Notes: generated by a model not told the origin, from the letters alone. Shown: positions 1-12,901, numbered from the stretch's first letter. The stretch is DNA of 64,000 bases from Corinectria fuckeliana (GCA_019137255.1 WPDH01000008.1:248001-312000), one strand, 5' to 3'. Made by a program: numbers and translations.

Positions 1-3000
1 TCGCGCATCTGCCTATCCTGCAGGACCAGCCTAACTCAACGCAGCGCGGCGCCGGGCTTCTGCGCTCTCCCCCGTCGGAATGGCCTCGGCCTCGGTCAGC
101 GGCGGCGCTTTGCGTCGGACTCAAATTCGAAAGAAAACGACGATGCGAACATCGCAGCCCTGATATCCGACCAGCTGTCTGATCTGAAAGGGCGGAAGAC
201 AACGGACAAGGGGCATGAACAACCGGGGCAAATAAAGGACATCGACAAGGACATTGCCGACGAAGATGTCGCTAACGAAGACGTTGGCTGGGAGTCGGCA
301 GCATTCGACGAGGACGACCAATCAATATCTGAGGAGATCGACAGGTTTCTTGCTGAGGTTAACGGAATTTCGACGACTGGACAAAGGCGGGATGGAAATT
401 CTGCGCCGAAGCCGAGACGGGAGCACGATGTGTCGACCAAGTCATCCCACGAGCAACGATCCAATCCTTCCACGCAATCCTCCGCCGAACGACCACCGAG
501 GCACCGTTCCACCTTCTCATCCGATTCAAAAGTACCAGTCCTACCAGACTTCGATCCAATAGACACCCAAGACAACACAATCCGCCATCACCTCCTCCAC
601 AACCAGGCCATCGGTGCATCAGCACTCGGCGTCCCCGTGGATGCCATCATCATCAAGAACCCGAACAAGATGCGCTTCAACAAGAGGGTCAGGAGGGAGA
701 TCGAGGAAACGCCTCTGGGACCCACCACGAAGATCGACTGGGAGCAGATTTACCCGATTAATCGCGCCGCTGATGATGGAGTCGAGTCCAGAGAAGAAGT
801 CTGGAATAACATCAACGAGCTCCGGCCCGACAGCAGAACCCTCCGGCTGAGAGATTTTCAAAAGCTCTCCAACGCCCTGTTCCGCGGCTTTACGACGGAC
901 CAACTGAAGGAATACATTCGCCATCACGAAATGGAAGAAGGCATCGGGGAGACAGGACTGGGGAGCTATCCCTGGATCGTCAAGCAGATGCCTTGGGCGC
1001 CATTCAACTCCCTACCCGCCGGGAAGGTCGCTTACAAGTACTCTTTTATTCAGAAACTCATCGTCCAGAAGTGGAAGATTGGCGTTCAAGAGCATGTGGA
1101 TTCCTTGGGACAAGCCTTCATCTGGGTCGACCCTCACTACTTTAAATTCCTAGCCCTCGGCAAACGGCCATTTTTGAAAGGAGCAAGAAACGACTTTCTC
1201 GACGAGTCGAACAATGAGAAGATCTCCACGACATCCACCGAATGCCGTCTCAACATCACCGCTCGGAAAGTCTCGACTTATGCCATCCTCGAACGGCTCG
1301 ACCAGCATCTCAAAAACGTTCAGCATCGCATGCTGCCCATCAGCCAGATCACCAAACACGTCCCCTCTGTCGCGGAACTAGAGGCCCTTGCCGACATCAC
1401 ATCCACCTCGCTTAGGCTTCACAGGCAAGGCAAGGACATTGTACGCCATCTTATATCAGTGAAGCCGCATTGTCTCAACACTAACAACCGTCCAGACGCT
1501 TCAAGTTTCGTGGCTCTCAGAGAGCCAGAAAAAGGCCCAAGACACCACCACCCCCAAGCTAAAAGTGGAAGACAGACCGGACACGGTTCTCCGACTACTA
1601 ACGACCGTTCCGAACCGTGGCCTCGTCGAGAAGGTCGAGTGCATCCCGCCCCTGGACCCTACCGGTGGCACCAACGGTCTCTTCGTAGGCTTCAACCGAG
1701 AGAAAAGGACCATGGCATGGAGGGACAAGCTCCGCAAGTGGCTGAGATACGTCGCGCCTATTAGCACCGCCGACGATACGCCCGAGGCTCCTCTTGGCCT
1801 GGCTAACTCGGTATCGCTCCCGGAATACCCCCTGGGCAAGGTCAGCAAGAACCTCACCACGGCGACGTTTGGCCACCTGCTTCACTCCGAAGCAACCCAG
1901 TCGACCGCCAAGCTCTCTCGGAAACGCCGCATCCTGGCCCCGGTCACCCCTCACCCGGCCGCATTCTCCGCCCTCAAGCCAGACAACGACGAAGCTCTCG
2001 CCGAGTCGACCGTCATCATCCTCAAATTCTCCCCTGACGCCGATCGCTCGACAAGCCCAGAGAAGAAAGGCCCGGCGGTTCGCCTATGCATCCCCATCTC
2101 CCCCGACACCAACATGGCCCGTTTCGAGATTCCCGAGGAGTCTGTCCTCCAGTGTACAGTACCTTGGCACGTCGACGACGTCATGCTCCCCGCCCAGAGC
2201 GTCGACGTGCGCCTCGTCAATGAGCGCCATCTCCCCCTTGATATCAAGCAGCCGCAACTCCAGGACTTCCTCGCAGCTGCGCATTTCGATCTCCGTCACG
2301 GCCACCTCCGAACTCCCAAAGAGGTCACCCTCTCAATCCCCGAGCCGTGGCTCAACGCCCGTTCTCGGGGCGGCAAGGCTTCGCAGACCTCCGTCGATGT
2401 TCTCTATGCCTTTCGTGGTATCGAGATCCACCAGAACATCGAGATGCCGTGGAGGGGTCACACGCTACGCTACTCCCTTGTCGAGGCCGGCCAGCACGGC
2501 GGCAAGCGCCAGGAGCTCACCCTCCAAACGGGCCGCCCGGGAGCGCCCGCAGCCGCCTTCCAGGGTGAGCAGCGCGACAGCTTCCTCCGGTGCGTAGAGG
2601 AGGTCGCGACAGGCAAGCTCTTCTCATGGACCGAGGGCCACAAGTCCGTCAAGGCCCAGCAGTTTGAAGACTTCAGCTACGACCTACCTGCCGAAGAGCT
2701 CGGTGAGGACTTTGTCATCTCCGAGGCTGACCCTAATGCGGAGGAGGTACCCGTGGCCAGGTGCGATGCAGATGAGCCAGCCGGGGGCAAAGAGCGCAAG
2801 GATTCGCTCCTTGTGAAGAAGGTAGCTGCGACGAAGAAACTGAAATCCGAGGACTCGAAGCCTGCCAGGAAGCCTTCCACGAAACCCAAAGAGAGGCCTG
2901 CCAAGAAGCGCGCTGAAGAGCCCGTTGAGAAACCTCCCGAGAAGCCTGCCGAAAACCCCGTCGAAAAGCCTTCGAAGAAACCTGCTGAGAAGAAACCTGT

Positions 3001-3811
3001 TAAACAAACGACGCCCAAGGCCGAAGCCCCTGTAGTGTCCAAGGCCGATGAGATTGCATTCTTCAAGCAATTCTCAAGCAGGGCCGGGGACCAGCTTGAC
3101 CAGTTCAAACCGCCCGTGGCTGTGTCGCCTTCGAAGAGGCGCAGAACGAGAAAGAAGGCCAAAAACGCCGCCGAGGAACAAGATCCGGATGAGGACGACC
3201 CATTCAAAATTACGCCAAGGCCCAAAAGGTCAGCGGCCCCCAGGCCCCAGGCAGGAACGGAAAGGGGCAGTCCGGCGGCGGCTGGCGCGCAAGGTCTCTC
3301 CCAACAGGGCACCGACGCAGATGGCGAGTCCTTCGTCATGGACGAGTGGGACGAGGAGGACTTCAACGACGATGAGATCGAGGACAACGAGCTATCCACC
3401 GAGCAGATCGAAGCCGAGCTGAGCAAGCTATTCGCCCTGGAGAGCGCCTCTACTCCGCAAAAGGCAACGCAGGTGTCGGCGGAGGCCACCGCACGTGTTC
3501 TGGAAGAACCAGAGCAGAGCAAGTCAGAAGCGGTTGAGGCAGATGCCTCCTTTGAGGAGACCTCCCACGAGACGACCCCAGGAACCTCACCCCCCGCAGA
3601 AACCAACACCACTCAAGACACTCTACCCAGAGAAGATCCTCGGCTCTCTTCAACGACCGAAGGCGCCGCGCAGTCCAGAACCGGAGCGCCTACTACAGTC
3701 GCCTCCCAAGACGACGTGACCCAGGATCCATCCGTCGAGCAGCACGCTACCAAGACCTACAAGTCACGGACGGAAATGGGTGTGGACGAAACGGCCAACA
3801 AGAATAAATAA
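1..3811 (+). CDS. SLS1: SLS1-like mitochondrial inner-membrane regulator, 5' partial
   Basis: Seen: the frame is open from base 1 with no ATG before base 430, so the start lies just left of the window. The first residues are Arg/Ser-rich (QRRRFASDS near residue 40), typical of a mitochondrial presequence. One intron, 1444-1498 (GTACGC donor, ACTAAC branch, CAG acceptor, phase 0), joins exon 1 to exon 2 (1499-3811), giving about 1,251 residues. Residues of about 180-900 resemble the fungal SLS family (mitochondrial inner-membrane-bound regulator). Known: yeast Sls1 couples mitochondrial transcription to translation at the inner membrane. Odd: the last 350 residues or so are a low-complexity tail, a Lys/Pro repeat (PAEKKP-like, about 2870-3010) followed by a very acidic stretch (about 3340-3430). 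Family assignment is by recognition of conserved blocks; the tail has no recognised domain. The 3' end faces tef1 about 600 bp away. Confidence 0.75.
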
Positions 3812-4411
3812 ATAGACAAGTGCAAGGGATATATAGATGGCATTGAAAATAGATGATATAATTATGTATAGTAGTAGTATGTACGTATAGCTGATGTAAG
3901 ATGAGAAACTCCAGATTATGCATATCAGAAGACCGAAAACTCGTAACTAATTTGTGCGTTGGAAACTTGGCCACCCTCTATGCAGTACAGGATAAGGAAT
4001 GATGCACAGGGTGGGTGGGACGGATACATTGACGTGAATGCGTCCAGCAACGGATTTGAACACACCAAAGCCATGACAGATGTCTGCAAAGACCTCACAA
4101 TCATGTCAATCACAACCATATCAATCACAATCATGTCAATCGCTTCACATCACACTCAGTAAGGCACCAAACTATTTGCACGAATCACTTCTAGACTCTA
4201 TTTAATTTTTGGTTGTTTAGCACAACATGAGAAGTTCCGACCCAGAAGTACCTGATCCCATCCCCTCAATATGTGCCCCAAGACAAAAGCCGAGTGTGCT
4301 CATGCAAAGCAAGGAAGATCATATCGTCGTAGAAGTGAGTACATCAGCTCATGGGCAAGAGATCGTAGTGCTGGGATCCCTGTCGAGAAAGTTGCTTGAG
4401 AAGTAAGGTGT

Positions 4412-6300
4412 TTACTTCTTGGCAGCCTTGGCAGCGGACTTGGTGACCTTGCCAGTGCCGGGGATGGCCTTCTCGACGGACTTGATGACACCGACAGCGA
4501 CGGTCTGACGCATGTCACGGACGGCGAATCGGCCCAGAGGAGGGTAGTCGGTGAAAGCCTCAACACACATGGGCTTGGAGGGAACCATCTTGACGATGGC
4601 GGAGTCTCCAGACTTGATGAACTTGGGGGCAGACTCGACAGACTTTCCGGTACGTCGGTCAATCTTCTCCTGGATCTCGGCGAACTTGCAGGCAATGTGG
4701 GCAGTGTGGCAGTCCAGAACGGGAGCGTAACCAGCACCGACCTGGCCAGGGTGGTTGAGGACAATGACCTGGGCAGTGAAGGAGGCAGCAGCCAGAGGGG
4801 GGTCGTTCTTGGAGTCACCGGCGACGTTGCCACGTCGGATCTCCTTGACGGAGACGTTCTTCACGTTGAAGCCAACGTTGTCACCAGGGAGACCCTGGGT
4901 GAGCTGCTCGTGGTGCATCTCGACGGACTTGACTTCAGTGGTGACGTTGGAAGGAGCGAAGGTGACGACCATGCCGGGCTTGATAACACCAGTCTCGATA
5001 CGGCCGACGGGCACCGTTCCGATACCACCGATCTTGTAGACATCCTGGAGGGGAAGTCGGAGGGGCTTGTCGAGAGGGCGCTTGGGGGGCTCAATGGAGT
5101 CAATGGCCTCGAGGAGGGTCTTGCCGGAGAGCTTGCCGGACTTGATCTCACGCTCCCAGCCCTTGTACCAGGGGGCGTTGGGAGAGGGGGTGAGCATGTT
5201 GTCGCCGTTGAAGCCGGAGATGGGGACGAAGGCAACAGCCTTGGGGTTGTAGCCGACCTTCTTGATGAAGTTGGAAGTCTCCTTGATGATCTCCTGGAAT
5301 CGGGACTCGGACCACTTGGTGGTGTCCATCTTGTTGATGGCGACGATGAGGTTCTTGACACCGAGGGTGTAGGCGAGAAGAGCGTGCTCACGGGTCTGGC
5401 CATCCTTGGAGATACCAGCCTCGAACTCACCAGTACCAGCGGCAATGATGAGAATAGCGCAATCGGCCTGGGAAGTACCAGTGATCATGTTCTTGATGAA
5501 GTCACGATGACCGGGAGCGTCTGTGGAGGCAAGGTTAGTATGTGGCTTGTGCGACAGCTAGACAACGTTGGCAACTTACCAATGACGGTGACAAAGTAGC
5601 GGGGAGTCTCGAACTTCCACAGAGCAATGTCGATAGTGATACCACGCTCACGCTCGGCCTTGAGCTTGTCAAGAACCCAGGCATACTTGAAGGAACCCTT
5701 GCCGAGCTCGGCAGCTTCCTGTAAGACAGCACTGTCAGCATTGTGTCCAAATCAAAGGGCGAGATGTGTAATGGTCATTTAGTGTTGCTGTGGTGGGGCA
5801 GGGCAAGTTCCAACACCAGAACAAGATGTGCGGCGGGGTAAATAACCGCCCCACCAAAAAAGAATTGGCGGGTGTGCAGAAAATTATTCGCGGAGTTGGA
5901 GGGGTGTTTCAGATGCGAGCGTAGCGACGTGGGAATCGACGGTCGTAGAGGGCAAAATCGGGAAAATGAGACCAACCTTCTCGAACTTCTCGATAGTTCG
6001 CTTGTCGATACCACCGCACTGGTAGATCAAGTGACCGGTCTAATTCATGATGATCAGCAACGAGTGACGAAGAACCCCGCCTGGTGCTGGCGGGGTAGCA
6101 CGACCGAGATAAGGCGGTCGTGGCAGTGAGGGCAACTTACAGTGGTCGACTTGCCGGAGTCGACGTGGCCGATGACGACGACGTTAAGGTGAGTCTTGTC
6201 CTCCTTACTGTAAGGCAGTCAGTATGGAAGTTCTTGATGGCGGCCCGCATCGTGAGATGCAAGCAAGGCCGCGATGCCTCGAGAGGGCGACATACCCCAT
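4412..6300 (-). CDS. tef1: Translation elongation factor 1-alpha
   Basis: Cytosolic GTPase that delivers aminoacyl-tRNA to the ribosome. Five coding exons on the minus strand: 6300-6296, 6207-6141, 6039-5977, 5718-5580 and 5520-4412, together exactly 460 codons plus stop, the usual family length. The first coding exon is only ATGGG. Seen: P-loop GHVDSGKS (residues 15-22), DAPGH at about 92-96, NKMD (154-157), and a basic C-terminus ending AAKAAKK. All introns are GT-AG. The 258-nt intron (5976-5719) is the variable one often used as a phylogenetic marker. Codon use is strongly biased to C/G-ending codons, as expected for a highly expressed gene. An additional intron lies in the 5' leader. Identification is essentially certain. 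Confidence 0.98.
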
Positions 6301-6345
6301 TTTGGCGGTTGGAAGATGTGAATCGGTTTGTGGTTTGGTTCGTGT

Positions 6346-6432
6346 CTGCGAGGCAAGATGTTAGAAGGCGAGGAGCTTGAAGAGGGAACGAGGCCTGGTA
6401 AGGAGAGGCGCTCTGTGAGGGAAGGCACATAC
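6346..6432 (-). other. tef1 5'-leader intron
   Basis: On the minus strand a GTATGT donor (from 6432) and a CTAAC branch followed by CGCAG (ending 6346) bracket 87 nt, starting 45 nt upstream of the tef1 ATG. The leader after splicing runs ACACGAACC into the ATG. Leader introns are common in fungal tef1 genes. This one is inferred from splice signals only. Confidence 0.65.
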
Positions 6433-6459
6433 AAATTCGCAGATCGGATGCTTGAACCG

Positions 6460-6532
6460 GGTATGCGAGACGAAGAGCAGAAGAAAGAAAGAAATCAAAC
6501 CCGGTGGTGGGAGGAGGAGATTTAAAAGGCGG
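6460..6532 (-). promoter_or_regulatory. Probable tef1 core promoter
   Basis: Reading the minus strand, a TATA-like TTTTAAAT (6520-6528) is followed by a pyrimidine-rich run (TTTCTTTCTTTC, about 6477-6495) and then the leader intron donor. CT-rich tracts between TATA and start are typical of strongly expressed fungal genes. The exact transcription start is not visible. Confidence 0.4.
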
Positions 6533-9500
6533 CAGGCGGGCGGGTGGAGGGGGAGGGGTGGGGAGTGCGAGCAGCTGCGCGCGCGGGGCAACCAGCTGGC
6601 ACACGGCGACAAGCCCTAACAGGACTGAGGTTTTTTCCGGCCCTCGCACTCAACAGGTTTTTGATGCCCTCTGCCCAATCAGAGCGGGGGATCGAGGTGC
6701 TTGCCTGGACGGTACCAGAGGGTTCCAGCCCATCCGGGCAGTGAATCAGCCTGGGGGAATGGTACGACGGTACGACCTTGGGAGGCGGGCGACGGAGGTT
6801 GGGAGGGTATCTATCTCATGGGATATCAGGCGCAGGGCTACGAGGGAAATGGGCAGTGATGGCTGGTCTAGCTAAATGGCAGCTTCGTGTCGTGTTGTGT
6901 CTGACGAAGCTCAACTTGGCTCAAGTCCTGAGCTGGCCTTGGTGGTCGATTGATTGCCAACCCTTCCATTGTGCTTCTCCGAGCCCAGGCGGGAGGGTGT
7001 CTCGCCGCGGCGCCTTGCCACAGCAACCAGCGGACGGCTGCTTCGTGCGCGCGTCACAAAATGCAAGCGAGCGCGTGCCAGGCTTTTCGCAAGTGAATAG
7101 ATAACTACTCCAACGTGAAGAGCGAGAAGATTCCAGTGCTGAATCACTGACTGCGCAGAGCCGTCTCCGTCTACAGTCGTCCATCTCCATCTCCCTCCTC
7201 GCCGCAAAGGAAAAGAAAAAAAACCAACACACATCTCACCCTCCTCCAAACGAGTGGGACACGGGCGCGGTACATGCCATCTGTTAGTAGATACATCCTA
7301 GGACTTGCACACCCACGACAGCCAGGCAAAGAGAAAAAATTTCACCACGGCCTAAAATTCAACAAAGCCCGTGGTTACTGGTTGCTGGTTGGTGGTGTGG
7401 TGGCTTTGATGGTGGCGGTTAATTTTTTTTTGGTGCTAGAGTGGATTTGATTGCTTGCTCCCCTGCGCTGCTCTCTCACACACTCTCTCTCTCTCTCTGC
7501 CGTGGAACCCTTCTGCCCAACGTTGCTTCGCCCCTCACGTCTTGTCAGCCCAACCAACGCAACGATGCGGACGGCGTGAGTCACTGCGTCGAAGTCAGCT
7601 TGAAAGGCATCGGCGTGTGTCAACAGAGATATGAGATTGCATAGGTACTAGGCAATATGGGATTCCTTTGGCTCCTAATTTTCGCCGCAAAAGAGTCATG
7701 CCAAAGTGAATCACAGACAGCCTTTTGCGCACAGAATTTTCGTCCAGCTTGTTGCTGTTTTTTTTTTTCGCTGGAGGCGGATGGGGAGCTCTCTCCGAGT
7801 CGGCGTGGGCGACATAATTGCCCCTCCTTCCCCTCCAACCTCGTCGCGCATGTTTGCGCGGGCATCCTTGTGGGAGGGGAGGGACGTCATGCCCCGCCAC
7901 TAAACCGTAGCGGGTTGCCACCGCCGCACGCACGCTTTTTGTGTGCACGGAGGATCTGGCTAAGCAGGTGGAGGGAGAAAAATCGAATCCATGTCAGGCC
8001 GAACAGGCATGCAAATTCGTGTTCCCCACCATGCCTCACCATGCCTTATCGGAGGGGTTGATATCCAGCCAGTTCCAGACTTCAGAGGCTACTTATGAAG
8101 CTAGAAAATGACCACAGAAAAGACACAAAGGCAGAAGCCTACAAATCGAGAGTCATCGTTATTAGAAATGCCGTATTCGTACTGTACTTCCGTCGTACGT
8201 TGCGTATCACATGCAAGGATCCTTTTCCGCGACCAAAGAAAAATCTTGCCCCTCCCCCTCCTGCTGTTGCTGTCGCCGCTGCTCCACCGCGCAAGCTAAT
8301 CGAGCTGCTAGCAAAACAACCCCCGGACAACCACAAAAAAACAACGATGTGAGTGAGAATGGAAGCTAAGCCAAAGGTTGCTGGGAGGGGCAATGAGAAG
8401 AGAATTCTCAGCCACGGTGGAGCCTCCTCGATGCACCTCACCACCTCACCCCCCTGTCGTCCCCGGCAGCCTAATCATATTGACTTGGCCGGCAAAACCA
8501 CCGGGCGTCGTTTGACTCGCCGAGCCACCGACAGCCCACCGAATTACGCGCCTCCTGGGCTGGCTGGAATCAGACATCGCGCCCCGAGGCTATCCACAGA
8601 ATCCTCGTGTGCGGCTACATACATAGGCCTACTAGATATGTATGTTGTTTCTCGCTGGGATGCAAATGGACGGGATTTTTTATCCACTGTGGCACCACAA
8701 GTGGATTTCTGCTGCATTTGATCCCCTCTGCTTCTCTAATCTCCTGCGTTTCTTACCGCCTCCATCCGGCCCCGTAGCCCTCCTCCCATAAAACTGCCGC
8801 ACAATGTTCCACATCCGTCGTCAACGAGGCAAATATTCCTGCTACTACAGAAGTGACCTGATTCTCGATGCTGTTTTCCCCTCCAAGATAGCTCGAGTTC
8901 TACGTGACCAAGGCCGAACAATTCGATCTAGGGTAGTTCTACCAACGTCTTAAGATTTTGTTGTACAGAACCGACCAACAATCTCATGTCTCCGTATTTA
9001 ACTACAGCGTTAGAGTATTCACTCATACCAAGTCATCGAATTATCTGCCGCTATGCAAGTCAACTGGGTCTGACCCATGTCTTTAGCTCCGATGGAGCTT
9101 CCCAAGCACCCATATCAAGCAAGCCAAGGAGGTATAAAGTCAAGGGTCCCCCCCTCCACTCCCTTTCCGCCGCTCGAGTCTACATAGCATTACTCTCGAT
9201 CCATTGAGAGCCCAGGTGACGAGTCTCAAGCACCATCATGAACGAGCTCAGATCATAAAAAGGTCTCTGGGTGGTGGTATCACAAGAACTTGACTGTCTA
9301 GCACGCTACATCCTCCTGCGTAACGAAACGATCCGACAAACGACTCAAATAACTCCCGGAGCAAACAGACAATCTCAGACATTGTTCGGCCCCTCGCATA
9401 TTGCCCTCCTGTTATCCAACCTCCGATAGGCCGAAAAGCCACCATCCGTTGCCTTCCCGTTTACGTGCCCCATCACCACGCTGCAACCGCCCACCCGCCA

Positions 9501-9642
9501 GCTGGCGAACACTCATTGCCAACCGCCAACCGCCAACCGCCCACCAAACCGCCACCTGGGCCTCGCTTAAAGCACATAATAAACGAACCCGTCGTCAACA
9601 ATCGATCGAGCAGGTCTCTGATCTGGTCGAACGGTATACGAC
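6533..9642. other. Intergenic region, no gene recognised
   Basis: About 3.1 kb upstream of tef1. Open frames on both strands are short, stop-bounded and of biased composition, with no recognisable domain. It holds homopolymer and microsatellite runs (T8 near 7425, CT repeats near 7483, T10 near 7760) and a tandem CCAACCG motif (about 9519-9541). No 5S rRNA gene was seen. Confidence 0.5.
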
Positions 9643-9729
9643 ACCCGTATAGAGTAATAGCAACTCGTTGGATTCCTATATCAGTATAAGAACTAGCCAA
9701 GGATCTCGGTGCAAATCCGAGTGCGGGTA
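9643..9729 (+). tRNA. tRNA-Arg (anticodon CCT) with a 16-nt intron
   Basis: Seen: a perfect 7-bp acceptor stem (9643-9649 with 9722-9728, one G-T pair) and discriminator A (9729). D stem GAGT/ACTC (9652-9655, 9663-9666). Anticodon-arm 5' half TTGGA-TT-CCT-A (9668-9678) pairs with CCAA at 9697-9700 across an inserted 16 nt (9679-9694) at the canonical position after base 37. T arm CTCGG-TGCAAAT-CCGAG (9705-9721) is perfect and carries a B-box-like GGTGCAAATCC. A T6 run follows directly. Odd: the 7-nt D loop (AATAGCA) lacks the usual GG, base pair 31-39 is A-G, and the T loop has TGC instead of TTC, so it could be a weak or decaying copy. Confidence 0.7.
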
Positions 9730-9735
9730 TTTTTT
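9730..9735 (+). terminator. Pol III oligo-T terminator of the tRNA
   Basis: Six T residues immediately after the discriminator base, the normal RNA polymerase III stop signal. Confidence 0.65.
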
Positions 9736-10218
9736 GCTTTTCTTTTTCTCTTGCTCTGGCAATTCTAGATTTTTGCAGTGCCCAGAGGCCTAGCTGTAGC
9801 TGATTTATGCTACGATTTTCTGGTATTTTGGATCTTAGAGATGCGTGCTGCATCTCGAACAGTATACCCTTGGTGTTTTGGATCGTGGCAGCATCAAAAC
9901 AATAACGTGAACGAGCCGATCCTCAGCAACCACCATCCTAATTGATTTTCGGGTGTCAGCCCAGCTGGTAATATTTTGCACCAAGATCCTTCGAAAGTTT
10001 TCTTTGTATTTATTGATTTATGCCATGATACCATACATTCGTTGTCGCCCCCACTTCAAATCCAAGATCAATCGTACCAAGTGCAGGCTAACACCACTCG
10101 CCTTCCTACACACCCATAGAGTACAAAATCGCCAACCACATGATACTCAGACACGTAATATACAGTTTGTCCAACTTTCAGCATCCGCGAATGCTGTCTC
10201 AAATGTACCCTCCACCCT

Positions 10219-11692
10219 TCATTGCCCCTTCTCGACAGCCTTGGTTCCCTTAACACCCTGCATCGCCTTGGGAGTCTTCAATCCCGCAAACACAGTCGCA
10301 GCAACGACGGCCATGCCCGTCGCCCCCATGCCGTACGCGACCTCGCGACCCGCCCACCAGTACACGCTGGTGAACAAGATCGGCCCCAGCCCGCGGCCCA
10401 GCTGGCCCATGCTGCGGAGCATGCCCAGCTTGTTGCCGCGCTCGTCCTCGTGCGCCTCGAAGCTGCTCAGCGCGTTGAGGCCGGTGACCACGGTGGCCGA
10501 CGTCATCGCCAGGCACGTCGCCGCCAGGTATAGGCCACTGACGCTCGTCACCTGGCCGAGGAGGATAAAGGACGCGAGGCAAGCGAGCACGCCAATGCGG
10601 ACCGACAGGAGCGGCGGGAGACGACGCGTGACGCCGCCCTGAAGGATGGATGCCACGAGGCCGACGTAGCCGAGCAGCTTGCCATTCTTCGCCGACGTGA
10701 AGGAGAATAGTTCGTACGTCATGAAGGACAGTGAACTCTCCATGCCAGAGAAGAAGAGCAGGAAGACAAAGTGGACAGCATTCAAAAGGAAGTGAGAGTT
10801 GGTGCGCTCAACCTTCTTGGGCGCTGCCTTCTTTCCACCGTTCTGTTTGGTCTCGGTACCCGTCATGGAAGGCAGCGTCTCAGGCAGGCAAAAGTACAAG
10901 TAGATCGTCTCGACCACGATCAGCGCCAGGCTGAATCCCGCCGCCGTCGCAAAAGGGTTGGCAGCCACGGTGGAGATGGTGCTGAGCCAGGCGCCCAGGC
11001 CAGGCCCGAAGGTAAACGCAATAGAGAAGCACGCGCCGATCATGGCCATGGTGGACCCGCGGTTAGACTCGTCCGAAATATCACTCGCCATGGCGGTAGC
11101 GAGCTGGACGTTGCCCTCCGACAACCCGCCTACAACGCGACTAGCGATGAAGGTGCGGAAGTCGACAGCGGCGACCCACAGCAACACGGAGAGCACGTTT
11201 CCGCACATGGAGGCCAGGAGAGCTTTGCGCCGGCCATAGCGGTCGGAGAGGGCGCCGATGAGGGGGGAGGCAACAGCTTGGAGGAGTCTATACGTGGTAT
11301 CCCATCAGCAAACTGCCGCATCAAGCAACGTGGACACGGGGGGGAACCTACGAGAACAAGGAGCCTAGAGCGCCGCCCAGCAGCACAATGTCATGTCGCG
11401 AATCAATCGGACGGGAGAAGGCGGCCTTGTATCGGTGTAGGCCGCGGAGGACGGACTGGAGGAGGGTCGCGGGGCCATCGGAATCGAGCTCGGGGCCCTC
11501 GTGATCGCGGTAGAACTCGAGGAGTTTGGGAAACAGCGGGAGGATGAAAGTGAAGGAGATCTAGACCGAGGTTAGGTCGGAGTCGAGCGCGCTGAGGGGT
11601 TGAAGACGGAGCCAACGTACCAGGTCGAGAAGGAGGGAGATGGTGATGACCCGGAGGACCCTCTTCCTCGCAGCTGGATCGATTGAGGCCAT
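10219..11692 (-). CDS. MFS transporter, TETRAN/MFSD10-like
   Basis: Membrane transporter of the major facilitator superfamily, 449 residues in three exons: 11692-11621, 11560-11352 and 11287-10219. Introns are 60 and 64 nt with GTACGT and GTAGGT donors and TAG acceptors. The start ATG is the first in frame, and exon 1 encodes the N-terminal half of TM1 (RVITISLLLDL). Seen: MFS motif A, GALSDRYGRRKALL (residues 105-118), between TM2 and TM3, and about 12 hydrophobic segments split by a Lys-rich central loop (GGKKAAPKKVER). The pattern resembles the tetracycline-transporter-like/MFSD10 group, which in yeast and animals exports organic anions; the substrate here is unknown. No cluster partner is seen other than the P450 1.2 kb upstream, on the same strand. 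Confidence 0.85.
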
Positions 11693-12901
11693 GGTTGCGG
11701 TTGCAGGCGTTTGCGCCAAGACGAAGAGGACAGACTAACACAATACAAAGCCAGAAGGCGAGGACCAGAGAATGAAGAAGGACTGGACGACGGGGTTGAA
11801 GAAATCCGCCAGGAGCAAGATACACAGGAAGAGAGAACGAATAAAGGACACGCCGCAAGAGACGAGTTGAGTGGTGTAACGCGATCGTCAGGTGTGTCGG
11901 TCGTCCAGTTGTATTTGAGGTGACGTTGGTTGGCCGAAAGGGACGGGAATGAATGGATGGAGCCGCTTTGCCCGCTGCAGCGTGGAAGTGTGTACTTCCC
12001 GGTCCAGTCTAGCGGGTCGGTACCTACTTAGGAAGCTACGTGGCCCCGCCCGGCTCCTGTGCGTTCCGGCACCGCCCCTGGCCCTTGAACTTTCAGGGCC
12101 TGGGTGGACCGCTAGCCCGCCCGGCTCTGGGGGTTTGGTGCTGGACCGAGCCACTAGAGTCGGATGTGGCCTGGGCAACGATTATTCCGTAGATCCGGAC
12201 GTCATTGATGTAATTGCAATTACTCCGCCTTGACTAGAGAAAAGAAGGTGTGATAATTTCTTTTATTTAAAGTATGATAAGTTTTTCTTGAGGGAGGGAG
12301 GGAGGGTTGTATGTGGTTGCGTGTCGTATGTGTTTTTTTCTTCCTTTTTCGTGAGACGTTTTGTTTTCGTGTCTTCTTCCAGGCAATTGGGCCTAGAGAC
12401 CCACGTAGATGTGGAATATGTCGTGATCGCTGTGGGATCAGACGGGTATTTCGTAACAGTACCAGAGTCCGGACAAAGGAAAATAGCTGCCCGTGCGCCC
12501 TCGTCGGCGATGGGAGATTCGGTGTGCCTCCCGCGAAACCGTCCGCGTGCTAAAGAGCCCAGACGCCCGCTTGACCTCCGGTCCTCCTCCCCCTGAACAC
12601 GCAGCTCCATCCCAGCAGAAAATTCCAGGATGTAAACAAGACAAGAAGGAAATGCGCAAAGCGAAAGATAGAAAGAAAAGGCCTCTTCGGAAAGAGAGGT
12701 CCAAACAAAGTAAATGGTAAAAGACACAGACTCAACACGTAGTGTCTCGCCAGAGGCATATAACGTCAACTCGTGAGACTTCCTCGTTCATCATCGTCGC
12801 TTGAAATCCATCCATGTCGTACACTCGTTCCGTCGCTGATATAAAGCAAGACAAAACCGCCCCGAATCTACCAGTCATTAAGTGATTATAAACTTCATGT
12901 T

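Noticed and set aside
4697..5599. 300-codon + frame antisense to tef1
   Set aside because: This is a well-known shadow of EF-1-alpha codon bias, and it crosses a tef1 intron.
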